The position numbers and the translations under genes were made by a program. The notes beneath the pieces are model-generated. The model did not search any database and had not been told where the DNA came from. It was given only the letters and a program-made list of their open reading frames with translations. From Parapedobacter pyrenivorans_A (lineage in GTDB: Bacteria; Bacteroidota; Bacteroidia; Sphingobacteriales; Sphingobacteriaceae), in the NCBI RefSeq assembly GCF_041925275.1, contig NZ_JBHEUZ010000011.1:62001-126000 (forward strand): 64,000 nucleotides of DNA, written 5' to 3'. Below are positions 1 through 7,113 of the stretch, one piece after another. Position 1 is the first letter of the stretch. Every line of letters begins with the position of its first letter.

Positions 1-347
1 TCGGCCTCAGCTTTTGCAGCCTTTTTGGCTACCGGCTTCTCTTCCTTTACAGCTACTTTAGCCTTTGGTTCGGCAACAGCCACCGTCTCCTCTTCAAACG
101 GCAATACCGAAACGAACGATTTGTTGTTGGCTTTCTTACGGAATACCACCTTACCATCGATCAGCGCGAACAGTGTATGGTCTTTGCCCATTCCCACGTT
201 CACGTCAGGGTGATGTTGTGTACCCCGTTGGCGAACGATGATATTTCCGGCGATGGCACGCTGGCCCCCGAATATTTTCACCCCTAAACGTTTGCTATGT
301 GACTCACGGCCGTTCTTCGAACTACCTGCACCTTTTTTATGTGCCAT
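1..347 (-). CDS. rpmA: 50S ribosomal protein L27 (partial, C-terminus outside window)
   Basis: Structural protein of the large ribosomal subunit, located near the peptidyl-transferase centre. The minus strand reads from an ATG at 347 and begins MAHKKGAGSSKNGRES, the standard L27 start, followed by the conserved core (KRLGVKIFGGQ, GNIIVRQRGT). The frame is still open at base 1, so the stop lies outside the window. The readable 115 codons already exceed the usual L27 length of about 85-90. The excess is a Lys/Ala/Glu-rich tail (KPVAKKAAKAEA), a low-complexity extension that looks disordered. It lies 49 nt downstream of rplU and is presumably co-transcribed with it. Confidence 0.95.
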   Translation of the reverse strand, partial: MAHKKGAGSSKNGRESHSKRLGVKIFGGQRAIAGNIIVRQRGTQHHPDVNVGMGKDHTLFALIDGKVVFRKKANNKSFVSVLPFEEETVAVAEPKAKVAVKEEKPVAKKAAKAEA

Positions 348-396
348 GTCTTATCTCTTATTTATAGTGGGCCGCTGCCCAGTTAAACAATTCAGT

Positions 397-708
397 TTAT
401 AATGCGATGCCAGTGATTTCGATTTTGGTGAATTGCTGGCGGTGCCCGTTTTTCTTCTTGTAACCCTTGCGGCGTTTTTTCTTGAAAACGATTACCTTAT
501 CACCTTTTAAATGCGACAAAATCTTAGCCGAAACCTTGGCACCCTTTACCGTAGGCGTGCCCACGGTAAACTTACCGCCATCTTCTGCTAACAATACATT
601 GTCAAATTCAATACTAGCGCCCTCATCTCCTTGCAGACGATGTACAAAGAGCTGCTGGTCTTTTGCAACTTTGAATTGCTGTCCGGCTATATTTACTATT
701 GCGTACAT
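397..708 (-). CDS. rplU: 50S ribosomal protein L21
   Basis: Large-subunit ribosomal protein of 103 residues, normal for the family. It begins MYAIVNIAGQQFKV and carries the conserved basic C-terminal half (KGDKVIVFKKKRRKGYKKKNGHRQ) that binds 23S rRNA, ending in a FTKIEITGI motif. It is the first gene of the rplU-rpmA operon, the usual bacterial order. A Bacteroidota-type promoter on the minus strand (753-782) sits about 45 nt upstream of the ATG. Confidence 0.97.
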   Translation of the reverse strand: MYAIVNIAGQQFKVAKDQQLFVHRLQGDEGASIEFDNVLLAEDGGKFTVGTPTVKGAKVSAKILSHLKGDKVIVFKKKRRKGYKKKNGHRQQFTKIEITGIAL

Positions 709-752
709 TGTTAATGAATTAATAAATAAACTATCTCTTAAAATTCGAAGCG

Positions 753-782
753 CAAAGATAGGACTTTTGTTTTGATATCAAA
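753..782 (-). promoter_or_regulatory. Promoter of rplU-rpmA
   Basis: On the minus strand, TTTG (782-779) is followed after 18 nt by TATCTTTG (760-753), an exact match to the Bacteroidota primary-sigma consensus TTTG-N17-23-TAnnTTTG. Predicted transcription start is near 747, leaving a leader of about 38 nt before rplU. It interlocks with the oppositely directed rpsF promoter. Function is inferred from the motif and its position. Confidence 0.7.
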
Positions 783-801
783 AACTTTATACATAAATTT
801 G
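771..801 (+). promoter_or_regulatory. Promoter of rpsF-rpsR-rplI
   Basis: TTTG (771-774), 19 nt, then TAAATTTG (794-801): an exact match to the Bacteroidota housekeeping promoter with ideal spacing. Predicted start is near 806-808, giving a leader of about 50 nt. Its -33 element lies between the two elements of the divergent rplU promoter, so the polymerases would compete for the same DNA. Confidence 0.75.
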
Positions 802-805
802 CAAC

Positions 806-819
806 CCGTTTTGAAACGG
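806..819 (+). promoter_or_regulatory. Hairpin at the 5' end of the rpsF mRNA
   Basis: CCGTT (806-810), loop TTGA, AACGG (815-819) form a perfect 5-bp hairpin almost exactly at the predicted transcription start. In other bacteria the S6:S18 complex represses its own operon through an rpsF leader containing a CCG element. This hairpin could be a reduced version of that, or simply a 5' stabilising structure. The pairing is visible; the function is inference. Confidence 0.35.
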
Positions 820-856
820 AACAGTGTTAATAAATTTTAGATTTTTAAAGGAAAGT

Positions 857-1228
857 ATGCAACAGTACGAAACCGTTATCATTCTTACCCCGTTGCTTTC
901 TGAGGAAGTATCGAAGGAGGCCATTGCCAAATTCCGTAACATCCTCACCGAAGGCGGAGCCGAAATTGTCCACGAAGACAATTGGGGTTTGAAAAAATTA
1001 GCGTATCCGATTGAGAAAAAAACAACCGGATTCTATCACCTCATCGAATTCAAGGCTCCCGGTGAATTAATCAGTAAACTGGAAATTGAATACAAGCGCG
1101 ATGAGCGGGTAATGCGTTTCCTAACCATCCGATTGGATAAGCACGCCCTTGCTTACAACGAGAAGAAGCGTAGCGGTGCTTTCAACAAAAAGGCCGAAGC
1201 GCCCAAAACTGAGGAGGTAGCAAACTAA
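857..1228 (+). CDS. rpsF: 30S ribosomal protein S6
   Basis: Small-subunit protein that pairs with S18 on the platform of the 30S subunit. 123 residues from the ATG at 857 (MQQYETVIILTPLLSEEV). This start is preferred over the in-frame ATG at 824 because it matches the family N-terminus and has a purine-rich AAAGGA upstream. The conserved GGAEIVHEDNWGLKKLAYPI and KRDERVMRFLTIRLD segments are present. The C-terminus is a Lys/Glu-rich tail ending EEVAN, not the terminal Glu-Glu that E. coli RimK extends. The stop overlaps the rpsR start by one base (TAATG). A rimK gene lies at 20712-21638. Confidence 0.96.
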   Translation: MQQYETVIILTPLLSEEVSKEAIAKFRNILTEGGAEIVHEDNWGLKKLAYPIEKKTTGFYHLIEFKAPGELISKLEIEYKRDERVMRFLTIRLDKHALAYNEKKRSGAFNKKAEAPKTEEVAN

Positions 1229-1491
1229 TGGCAAAAGAACAGATCCAATACGTGACCGCTCCCAAGGTGGAGGACACACGCAAAAAATATTGCCGTTTCA
1301 AGAAAAACGGCATCAAATACATCGATTATAAAGATGCGAACTTCCTGTTGAAGTTTGTCAATGATCAAGGCAAAGTATTACCCCGCCGGCTTACCGGTAC
1401 GTCGTTGAAATTCCAACGCAAGGTTGCCCAGGCGGTCAAACGCGCACGCCATATCGGCCTGTTGCCTTATGTTGCTGATTCATTAAAATAG
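1228..1491 (+). CDS. rpsR: 30S ribosomal protein S18
   Basis: 87-residue small-subunit protein that forms a heterodimer with S6. The core motif KYCRFKKNGIKYIDYKD and the C-terminal block (RRLTGTSLKFQRKVAQAVKRARHIGLLPY) are those of S18. Its start overlaps the rpsF stop by one nucleotide, which suggests translational coupling and balanced S6:S18 synthesis. rplI follows after 13 nt, preceded by a GGGAGG ribosome-binding sequence (1492-1497). Confidence 0.97.
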   Translation: MAKEQIQYVTAPKVEDTRKKYCRFKKNGIKYIDYKDANFLLKFVNDQGKVLPRRLTGTSLKFQRKVAQAVKRARHIGLLPYVADSLK

Positions 1492-1504
1492 GGAGGTAAA
1501 CGTC

Positions 1505-1948
1505 ATGGAAGTAATTTTAAAGCAAGATATCAAGAAACTGGGCGAAAAGGACGATGTCGTAACCGTAAAACCCGGTTACGGACGCAATTACCTCATCCCG
1601 CAAGGGTTTGCTGAATTGGCAACCTCATCGGCAAAGAAGGTATTGGCAGAAAATATCCGCCAAGCCCAGTTCAAGCAAGACAAAATCAAGAAAGACGCTA
1701 CCGAATTAGCGGCTAAGCTTGAAGGCTTGAAACTGACCATCGGCGCCAAAGCTGGCGAAAGTGGCAAGATTTTCGGATCGGTCAACAGCATCCAAGTGGC
1801 CGATGCCCTCAAAAAGCAGGGCATTGACGTGGACCGCCGCCGCATTACGTTCGAGGAAGACCCCAAAGTACTGGGCGAATATGTAGCAAACCTCAACCTG
1901 CACAAGGAAGTAAAAGTACAGGTGCCTTTTGAGGTTGTAGCGGAATAA
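1505..1948 (+). CDS. rplI: 50S ribosomal protein L9
   Basis: 147-residue L9, the usual length: an N-terminal domain (MEVILKQDIKKLGEKDDVVTV, then the signature GYGRNYLIPQGFA), a long connecting helix (residues about 45-75) and a C-terminal domain with the FGSV motif. L9 binds 23S rRNA near the L1 stalk and projects between ribosomes. It is the last gene of the rpsF-rpsR-rplI operon and is followed by an intrinsic terminator at 1973-2006. Confidence 0.97.
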   Translation: MEVILKQDIKKLGEKDDVVTVKPGYGRNYLIPQGFAELATSSAKKVLAENIRQAQFKQDKIKKDATELAAKLEGLKLTIGAKAGESGKIFGSVNSIQVADALKKQGIDVDRRRITFEEDPKVLGEYVANLNLHKEVKVQVPFEVVAE

Positions 1949-1972
1949 CATCCGGTTACCATTGCAATAAAG

Positions 1973-2006
1973 AGAGGATGTCTTAGTCGGCATCCTCTTT
2001 TTTTTT
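1973..2006 (+). terminator. Rho-independent terminator after rplI
   Basis: Perfect 8-bp stem (AGAGGATG at 1973-1980 with CATCCTCT at 1991-1998), 10-nt loop, then an unbroken run of eight T. It closes the rpsF-rpsR-rplI operon and insulates it from the transhydrogenase genes. Confidence 0.9.
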
Positions 2007-2071
2007 GTCCAATTTGTAGATTTACTTGAATATTACGGGAAAAAACAGCATATTTAAATCGTCCCGGCATT

Positions 2072-3235
2072 GTGCCATTGCGACCTTATACACCTACGGT
2101 TTTGATTTTAGCTGTCGTCAAAGAAACCAAGACATCCGAACGCCGGGTAGCCCTTACCCCCGATACGGCCAAGACACTGGTAAAAGCCGGTTTCACCTGT
2201 ACGGTGGAAGCTGGGGCAGGAACGGCATCGGGATTTGAGGATACCGATTACGAGGCGGCCGGCGTAGAGGTATTGCCGGGCAAGGAAACGATCCTGGGGC
2301 GCACCGATGTATTACTTAAAGTAAATGCGCCCACGGCAGCGGAACTCGAAATGCTCCGCGAAGGGAGTGCTACCCTTTCGTTCCTTTACGCGCACACGGT
2401 CCCTGAACTGCTCGACATCTATATCAACAAGCGGATGTCGGCATTCGCCATGGACGCGATACCCCGCATATCGCGTGCGCAAAAGATGGATGCGCTGAGT
2501 TCACAAGCTAACCTGGCCGGCTATAAGGCTGTGCTCCTAGGAGCCAACGCGCTGGGGAAAATCTTCCCATTGATGATGACCGCCGCGGGCACCATCCGGC
2601 CCGCCAAAGTACTCATATTCGGCGCGGGCGTAGCCGGACTACAGGCCATTGCCACCGCCAAACGGCTGGGGGCTGTGGTAGAAGTTACCGACGTACGGGC
2701 CGAAACCAAAGAACAGGTGGAATCACTCGGCGGGCGATTCCTGCAGGTCGCAGGCAACGGTGTAGAGACCACCGGCGGCTACGCACGGGAAGTATCCGCC
2801 GAATACCTGAAAAAACAAAAAGAACTGGTGACCAAGCACGTTGCCGACGCTGACCTGGTCATCACCACCGCATTGGTCATCGGCAAAAAAGCCCCCATAC
2901 TCCTTACGCAGGAGATGGTAAAAACCATGAAACGCGGGTCAGTCATCGTCGACATGGCCGTTGAATCGGGGGGCAACTGCGAACTCAGCGAACCCGGAAG
3001 GACCGTCATTAAACACGGAGTGAGTATCCTAGGCGAAACAAACCTCCCTGCGTTGCTGCCCGTCAACGCAAGCGAATTGTATGCCCGCAATATCAGCACC
3101 TTATTATTCCACCTCGTCGACAGCGACGGGTTCAAATGGGACCTGGATGAAGAAATCACCAAAGGATCACTAATTACCCATCAAGGCGAGTTGGTGCATG
3201 CATTCACGAAAGAACTACTAAACACAACCGCATGA
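2072..3235 (+). CDS. pntAA: NAD(P)+ transhydrogenase, alpha subunit part 1 (NAD(H)-binding domain I)
   Basis: Soluble NAD(H)-binding component of the proton-translocating transhydrogenase, which uses the proton gradient to drive hydride transfer from NADH to NADP+. Up to 387 residues. It resembles alanine dehydrogenase/PntA: VKETKTSERRVALTPDTAKTL near the N-terminus, then a Rossmann region (VLIFGAGVAGLQAIATAKRLGA). The start is uncertain: GTG at 2072 gives the full length, while TTG at 2102 gives a product beginning MILAVVKETK, closer to the family N-terminus. The protein lacks the membrane segments of E. coli PntA; these are in the next gene, so the enzyme is of the three-subunit Rhodospirillum type. 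It overlaps pntAB by 4 nt (ATGA). Confidence 0.93.
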   Translation: MPLRPYTPTVLILAVVKETKTSERRVALTPDTAKTLVKAGFTCTVEAGAGTASGFEDTDYEAAGVEVLPGKETILGRTDVLLKVNAPTAAELEMLREGSATLSFLYAHTVPELLDIYINKRMSAFAMDAIPRISRAQKMDALSSQANLAGYKAVLLGANALGKIFPLMMTAAGTIRPAKVLIFGAGVAGLQAIATAKRLGAVVEVTDVRAETKEQVESLGGRFLQVAGNGVETTGGYAREVSAEYLKKQKELVTKHVADADLVITTALVIGKKAPILLTQEMVKTMKRGSVIVDMAVESGGNCELSEPGRTVIKHGVSILGETNLPALLPVNASELYARNISTLLFHLVDSDGFKWDLDEEITKGSLITHQGELVHAFTKELLNTTA

Positions 3236-3519
3236 CAACGGACACGTTACTCATCTTACTGTATATTTTTGTATTGGCGGGTTTTGTGGGCTTCGAGCTC
3301 ATATCCAAAGTACCCCCTACCCTGCACACACCCTTGCTTTCGGCCACCAATGCCGTCGCCGGTATTACCATCGTAGGTGCCCTTTTAGCTGCAGGCACAC
3401 TGGGCTGGTCTACCAGCAAGCTGCTCGGTATAGCGGCCCTGTTCTTGGCAACCCTCAACGTGGTGAGCGGCTACGTGGTTACCGATCGGATGTTACGGAT
3501 GTTTAAACGGAAGAAATGA
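3232..3519 (+). CDS. pntAB: NAD(P)+ transhydrogenase, alpha subunit part 2 (membrane)
   Basis: 95-residue membrane subunit carrying the hydrophobic segments that are fused to the alpha chain in E. coli. Three to four hydrophobic helices are visible: residues about 5-25 (LLILLYIFVLAGFVGFELI), 38-60 (TNAVAGITIVGALLAAG) and 64-85. The KVPPTLHTPLLSATNAVAG segment is typical of PntAB/PntA domain II. It sits between pntAA (4-nt overlap) and pntB (1-nt gap), so the three products should be made together. Confidence 0.93.
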   Translation: MTTDTLLILLYIFVLAGFVGFELISKVPPTLHTPLLSATNAVAGITIVGALLAAGTLGWSTSKLLGIAALFLATLNVVSGYVVTDRMLRMFKRKK

Positions 3520-3520
3520 C

Positions 3521-4918
3521 ATGGAAGCCTCCTTGCTGATACGCATATCCTACCTCATCGCCGCTGTGCTCTTCATTGTTGGTATTAAATTGCTGGGCAA
3601 GCCCAGCACGGCCCGTACGGGCAATTCGCTCTCCGCCGCCGCCATGCTTATTGCCATCGCCGCGACGCTGCTGGACCAGCAGGTACTTAGCTACACCGAA
3701 ATTGCGGTGACCATCCTCATTGCCTCCACACTCGGCGTCTATGCAGCGCGCAAGGTAGCCATGACGGCCATGCCCGAAATGATTGCGTTGCTCAACGGAT
3801 TCGGCGGTCTGGCCTCCGCACTGGTATCCACTTCGGAATACTGGCGCATGACCCAAGAGGGCAACTTTGAAGCCATCCATTCGGCTATTGGCATCAGTAT
3901 GGCGCTTAGCATCGTCATCGGGGCGATTACCTTTTCCGGTTCGATGATCGCCTTCGGTAAGCTCAGGGGTGTCGTTAGCGGCAAGTCTGTTACCTTCGGT
4001 GGGCAGCACGTGCTGAATGCCGCGCTGCTGTGCGCGGCCATTGCCTGCTCGGTCCTATTGGTGCTCCAACTGCAAACCCACGGCTGGACAATCGGCCTGC
4101 TTGCTATCGCCTTGGTATTGGGTATATTGGCCGTCATCCCCATCGGCGGGGCCGATATGCCCGTCGTCATCGCCCTGCTCAATTCATACACAGGCATCGC
4201 CGCAGCGGCCACCGGATTTGTGTTGAATAACCACATGCTCATCATCACCGGGGCGCTAGTCGGCACCGCAGGGCTCATCCTTACGCAGATCATGTGCAAA
4301 GCCATGAACCGATCGCTCATCAACGTAGTGTTAGGCGGCTTCGGGCAAACTACAGGCACGGCCGAAACGGAGGCCAGTGACATCGTGGTGAAGGAAATCG
4401 GCGTGGAAGAAAGCGCCATGCTCTTTGATTCGGTCTCTTCCGTTATTATCGTACCGGGTTATGGCATGGCCGTAGCCCAAGCGCAGCATGCCGTGCGCGA
4501 ACTTTCCGAGCTGCTCGAAGCGCGGGAGATTTCGGTCAAATTCGCGATCCACCCGGTTGCGGGCCGTATGCCGGGCCATATGAACGTGTTGCTCGCCGAA
4601 GCCAACATCCCTTATGACAAATTGGCGGAAATGGAGCGTATCAACGACGAGTTTGCCGCCACGGACATCGCGCTGATCATCGGCGCCAACGACGTAGTCA
4701 ACCCAGCAGCCAAGACGAACGCCAACAGCCCTATTTTCGGGATGCCCGTACTCCATGTAGAGAATGCGCAGACGATTATCGTGTGCAAGCGCGGGATGAG
4801 CGCCGGCTACGCAGGCATTGAAAATGAATTGTTCGGCTACCCCAACTGCCTGATGTTATTCGGCGATGCAAAAGCGACAATCACGGAGGTAGTGGGCCAG
4901 CTGAAGGAGATGGGGTAA
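3521..4918 (+). CDS. pntB: NAD(P)+ transhydrogenase, beta subunit
   Basis: 465-residue beta subunit: a membrane part (residues about 1-265, eight or nine hydrophobic helices) followed by the NADP(H)-binding domain III (about 290-465). Domain III shows the family sequences VIIVPGYGMAVAQAQH, HPVAGRMPGHMNVLLAEA, IGANDVVNPAA and the late KRGMSAGYAGIENELF. Length and order match the family. It is the last gene of the pnt operon; no clear intrinsic terminator was seen after it. Confidence 0.95.
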   Translation: MEASLLIRISYLIAAVLFIVGIKLLGKPSTARTGNSLSAAAMLIAIAATLLDQQVLSYTEIAVTILIASTLGVYAARKVAMTAMPEMIALLNGFGGLASALVSTSEYWRMTQEGNFEAIHSAIGISMALSIVIGAITFSGSMIAFGKLRGVVSGKSVTFGGQHVLNAALLCAAIACSVLLVLQLQTHGWTIGLLAIALVLGILAVIPIGGADMPVVIALLNSYTGIAAAATGFVLNNHMLIITGALVGTAGLILTQIMCKAMNRSLINVVLGGFGQTTGTAETEASDIVVKEIGVEESAMLFDSVSSVIIVPGYGMAVAQAQHAVRELSELLEAREISVKFAIHPVAGRMPGHMNVLLAEANIPYDKLAEMERINDEFAATDIALIIGANDVVNPAAKTNANSPIFGMPVLHVENAQTIIVCKRGMSAGYAGIENELFGYPNCLMLFGDAKATITEVVGQLKEMG

Positions 4919-4972
4919 GGAAGCCTGGGAAAGCGCTAAAACCTTCATTTTTCGGTTACGAGCCCTCCGGAC

Positions 4973-5140
4973 CTACCAACGCTTGATGTGACTACACGCC
5001 TCTCTGATTTCGGTAGTAGCCAGCAAACCGTCCTGCTCATTGGTTCGGACGTAGATTTCGGTGTCCGCTACACGTACAATCGCGCCAACAATGGGTTGGT
5101 CCGTGGCGGCGTCGACCACGGTACCTGGATATGGAGCGGT
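4973..5140 (-). pseudogene. Relic of a CarboxypepD_reg-like / SusC N-terminal domain
   Basis: The minus strand in one frame reads GTVVDAATDQPIVGAIVRV, then a short stretch to TNEQDG, and ends at a stop at 4975-4973. This is the recognisable pattern of the carboxypeptidase-regulatory-like domain that begins SusC receptors and other Bacteroidota outer-membrane proteins (G-x-V-x-DA-T-x-x-PI-x-GA-x-V, then TNE-x-G). Just upstream in the same frame are two adjacent stops (5146-5141), preceded by VTGR. Nothing of the rest of such a gene follows, so it appears to be a decayed fragment. The 4919-5477 gap otherwise holds only the susD terminator. A plus-strand open frame over the same bases (4988-5323) has no recognisable features. 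Confidence 0.55.
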
Positions 5141-5384
5141 TTATTAACGGCCAGTGACAACAGGAAAAAAAGCACCTCACAACTACTAAAAAAAGGGAAA
5201 CTTATCGACGTCTCTTCTAATTTTATTGAACAATTGATAGAACTACGCCCTCCTTCCTCTGACCTATCTTCGACGAACATTTCGGGGTTCCATTTCGCAA
5301 TGGGCACCCGCCCTATTGGCTAACACCTCCTACTACTAAGCGTGTTCGGACACCCTAAAATTATCGTCCATGCCGGCGTATACG

Positions 5385-5417
5385 AAAAACGGGCACCCAT
5401 ATATCATGGGCACCCGT
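5385..5417 (-). terminator. Terminator downstream of susD
   Basis: Stem 5389-5399 pairs with 5407-5417 (ACGGG and CCCA arms on either side of a CA/CA internal mismatch). On the minus strand it is followed by five T (5389-5385). It lies about 60 nt past the susD stop and fits the end of the susC-susD transcript. Confidence 0.65.
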
Positions 5418-5477
5418 TCTGTTATTATTCACGTACATCGTCAGCTCATCCGCTTCGACCAAATGTGACTATCATTC

Positions 5478-7085
5478 CTATCTGACCGTCACTGGAGCTG
5501 AAGTAGCCGATGGCGCATTCAGGTCGATCTCGTTATCCGGTACCGGCCACCAACTCAAGTAGTTGTAATCGATTGTTGCATTCTCGTCTACCACATAAGA
5601 ATTTGTACCAGCGGGAATATACAAAACCACCGCACCGGTCCGGCCTCCGCCTTGCGAAACGGGTTTGAGTATGCCCCACCTTCTCGCATCATAGAAAGCG
5701 ACATTTTTGTTTAACAAGCCTACCCGTCTCTCTCTACGTAATTCTTCTAAAGCTTGCGCTTCGTTTAGCCCCGTACCAGCAACTGCCGGCAATTGCGCAT
5801 TTTGATATACTCGCACCTCATCGATCAATGCAAGACCAGCGTCAATCTCGCCGGTCATGATCAATGCTTCAGCACGCATCAATTGGTTTTCTTCATACGC
5901 GCCCGCAATGGTTATTTCAGCCAATCCGGCTACCTGCGTCGAATAGTCGCCTCCATCTTCTATACGAATAAAACCAAATCGGGTGCTGTAATTAAACCCT
6001 CTCGCTTGTGCATTGATAATAGGGTATGTGGAATATTCCGTCGTAAAATTACGTTCGAACCTATCGTCTCCGGGTTTGTAATCTTGAATCAGACGTTCAC
6101 TGGCGTGTGACCACAAATCAACAGTTGAACGAAACGGTTGCCACGCGGTTTCGGACACCAAATCATTCTGTAAGGATGAACGCATCGTAAACGTCTTATC
6201 ATTAGCCTGCATACCATCTTGGGTGAGCGTCAACAGCTGCTGCCAATCTGCCGCGGTCATTTCGCTAACCTCTTTGTTTACCAAAAGGTTACGCGCTTTA
6301 TAAGTGTTGATGTTCCTAATCCATTCTTGCGGAGAAATCACACCGCCTTTGCCCGTATTAGTGAAGGAAGGGATAATCGATCCAAAAAAATCACCGTAAA
6401 CATCACCCGTCTGCAAACCGTTAAGAATATCGATTGCTTGATCAAAATTCCGGTTCGCCTCAATGATTATATCATTATGAGTCACAAAATCGCTATTCGT
6501 TTCATTGAGTGTATTTGCGATAATACCCGCGATGTAAATGGAACCAATCCTTGAATAGGCAAATCCCTTCCACCAATAGGCCCACGCACGCAGGATGTCA
6601 GCTTTTAACTCTCCATTCGTACCGAAACTCAAATCAGGATCATCTAATGCAGTTAGAATCAGGTTGGCTTGATTATTCACCAAATACATAGACTGCCATT
6701 CATATTGAAGGGCGTTGTCTTCTCCAAAACTCCTCCCATTCCGATTAAGCAATTCATCGACTTGCGAGCCACCTTGAGGCGGTGTAAGTACCGTACCATC
6801 ACTCAATGTCATGGAAGTTGGTTGATTTACCCATCGCCAACCATAATTACCGACAGACGCAAAATAAGCATCGCCCATTAAATCGTGGTTTTGCAAGGTA
6901 AGCCACCAATATTCCAATCCAAATTTATCATAAATACCCAATGCTGCACGTCGTATACCTTCCTCTGTTTGCAAGGATGCTAAGCCCGGACTATTAGGGT
7001 TTACCAAGTCCAAACTATCTTTGTTACATGCGCTTACTCCAGCAATCACGGCAAAAGCAAGCAGCAAATATTTCAATTTTTTCAT
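5478..7085 (-). CDS. SusD/RagB-family outer-membrane glycan-binding lipoprotein
   Basis: 535 residues from the ATG at 7085 (MKKLKYLLLAFAVIAGVSAC); upstream in-frame ATG codons would spoil the signal peptide. A lipobox with Cys20 marks it as a lipoprotein. SusD family proteins form the lid over the SusC channel and help capture oligosaccharides or other nutrients. Family features include NPNSPGLASLQTEEGIRRAALGIYD after the signal, TPR-like helices in the middle, and the C-terminal LRRERRVGLLNKNVAFYDARRWG segment. It starts 28 nt after the susC stop. No glycosidase, sigma/anti-sigma pair or hybrid sensor lies beside the pair, so the substrate cannot be guessed from context. Confidence 0.93.
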   Translation of the reverse strand: MKKLKYLLLAFAVIAGVSACNKDSLDLVNPNSPGLASLQTEEGIRRAALGIYDKFGLEYWWLTLQNHDLMGDAYFASVGNYGWRWVNQPTSMTLSDGTVLTPPQGGSQVDELLNRNGRSFGEDNALQYEWQSMYLVNNQANLILTALDDPDLSFGTNGELKADILRAWAYWWKGFAYSRIGSIYIAGIIANTLNETNSDFVTHNDIIIEANRNFDQAIDILNGLQTGDVYGDFFGSIIPSFTNTGKGGVISPQEWIRNINTYKARNLLVNKEVSEMTAADWQQLLTLTQDGMQANDKTFTMRSSLQNDLVSETAWQPFRSTVDLWSHASERLIQDYKPGDDRFERNFTTEYSTYPIINAQARGFNYSTRFGFIRIEDGGDYSTQVAGLAEITIAGAYEENQLMRAEALIMTGEIDAGLALIDEVRVYQNAQLPAVAGTGLNEAQALEELRRERRVGLLNKNVAFYDARRWGILKPVSQGGGRTGAVVLYIPAGTNSYVVDENATIDYNYLSWWPVPDNEIDLNAPSATSAPVTVR

Positions 7086-7113
7086 AACGTCTTCTGTTGT
7101 CAAATTATACATG

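Noticed and set aside
4988..5323. 111-residue plus-strand ORF after pntB
   Set aside because: It lies antisense to a recognisable relic domain on the other strand and has no features of its own.
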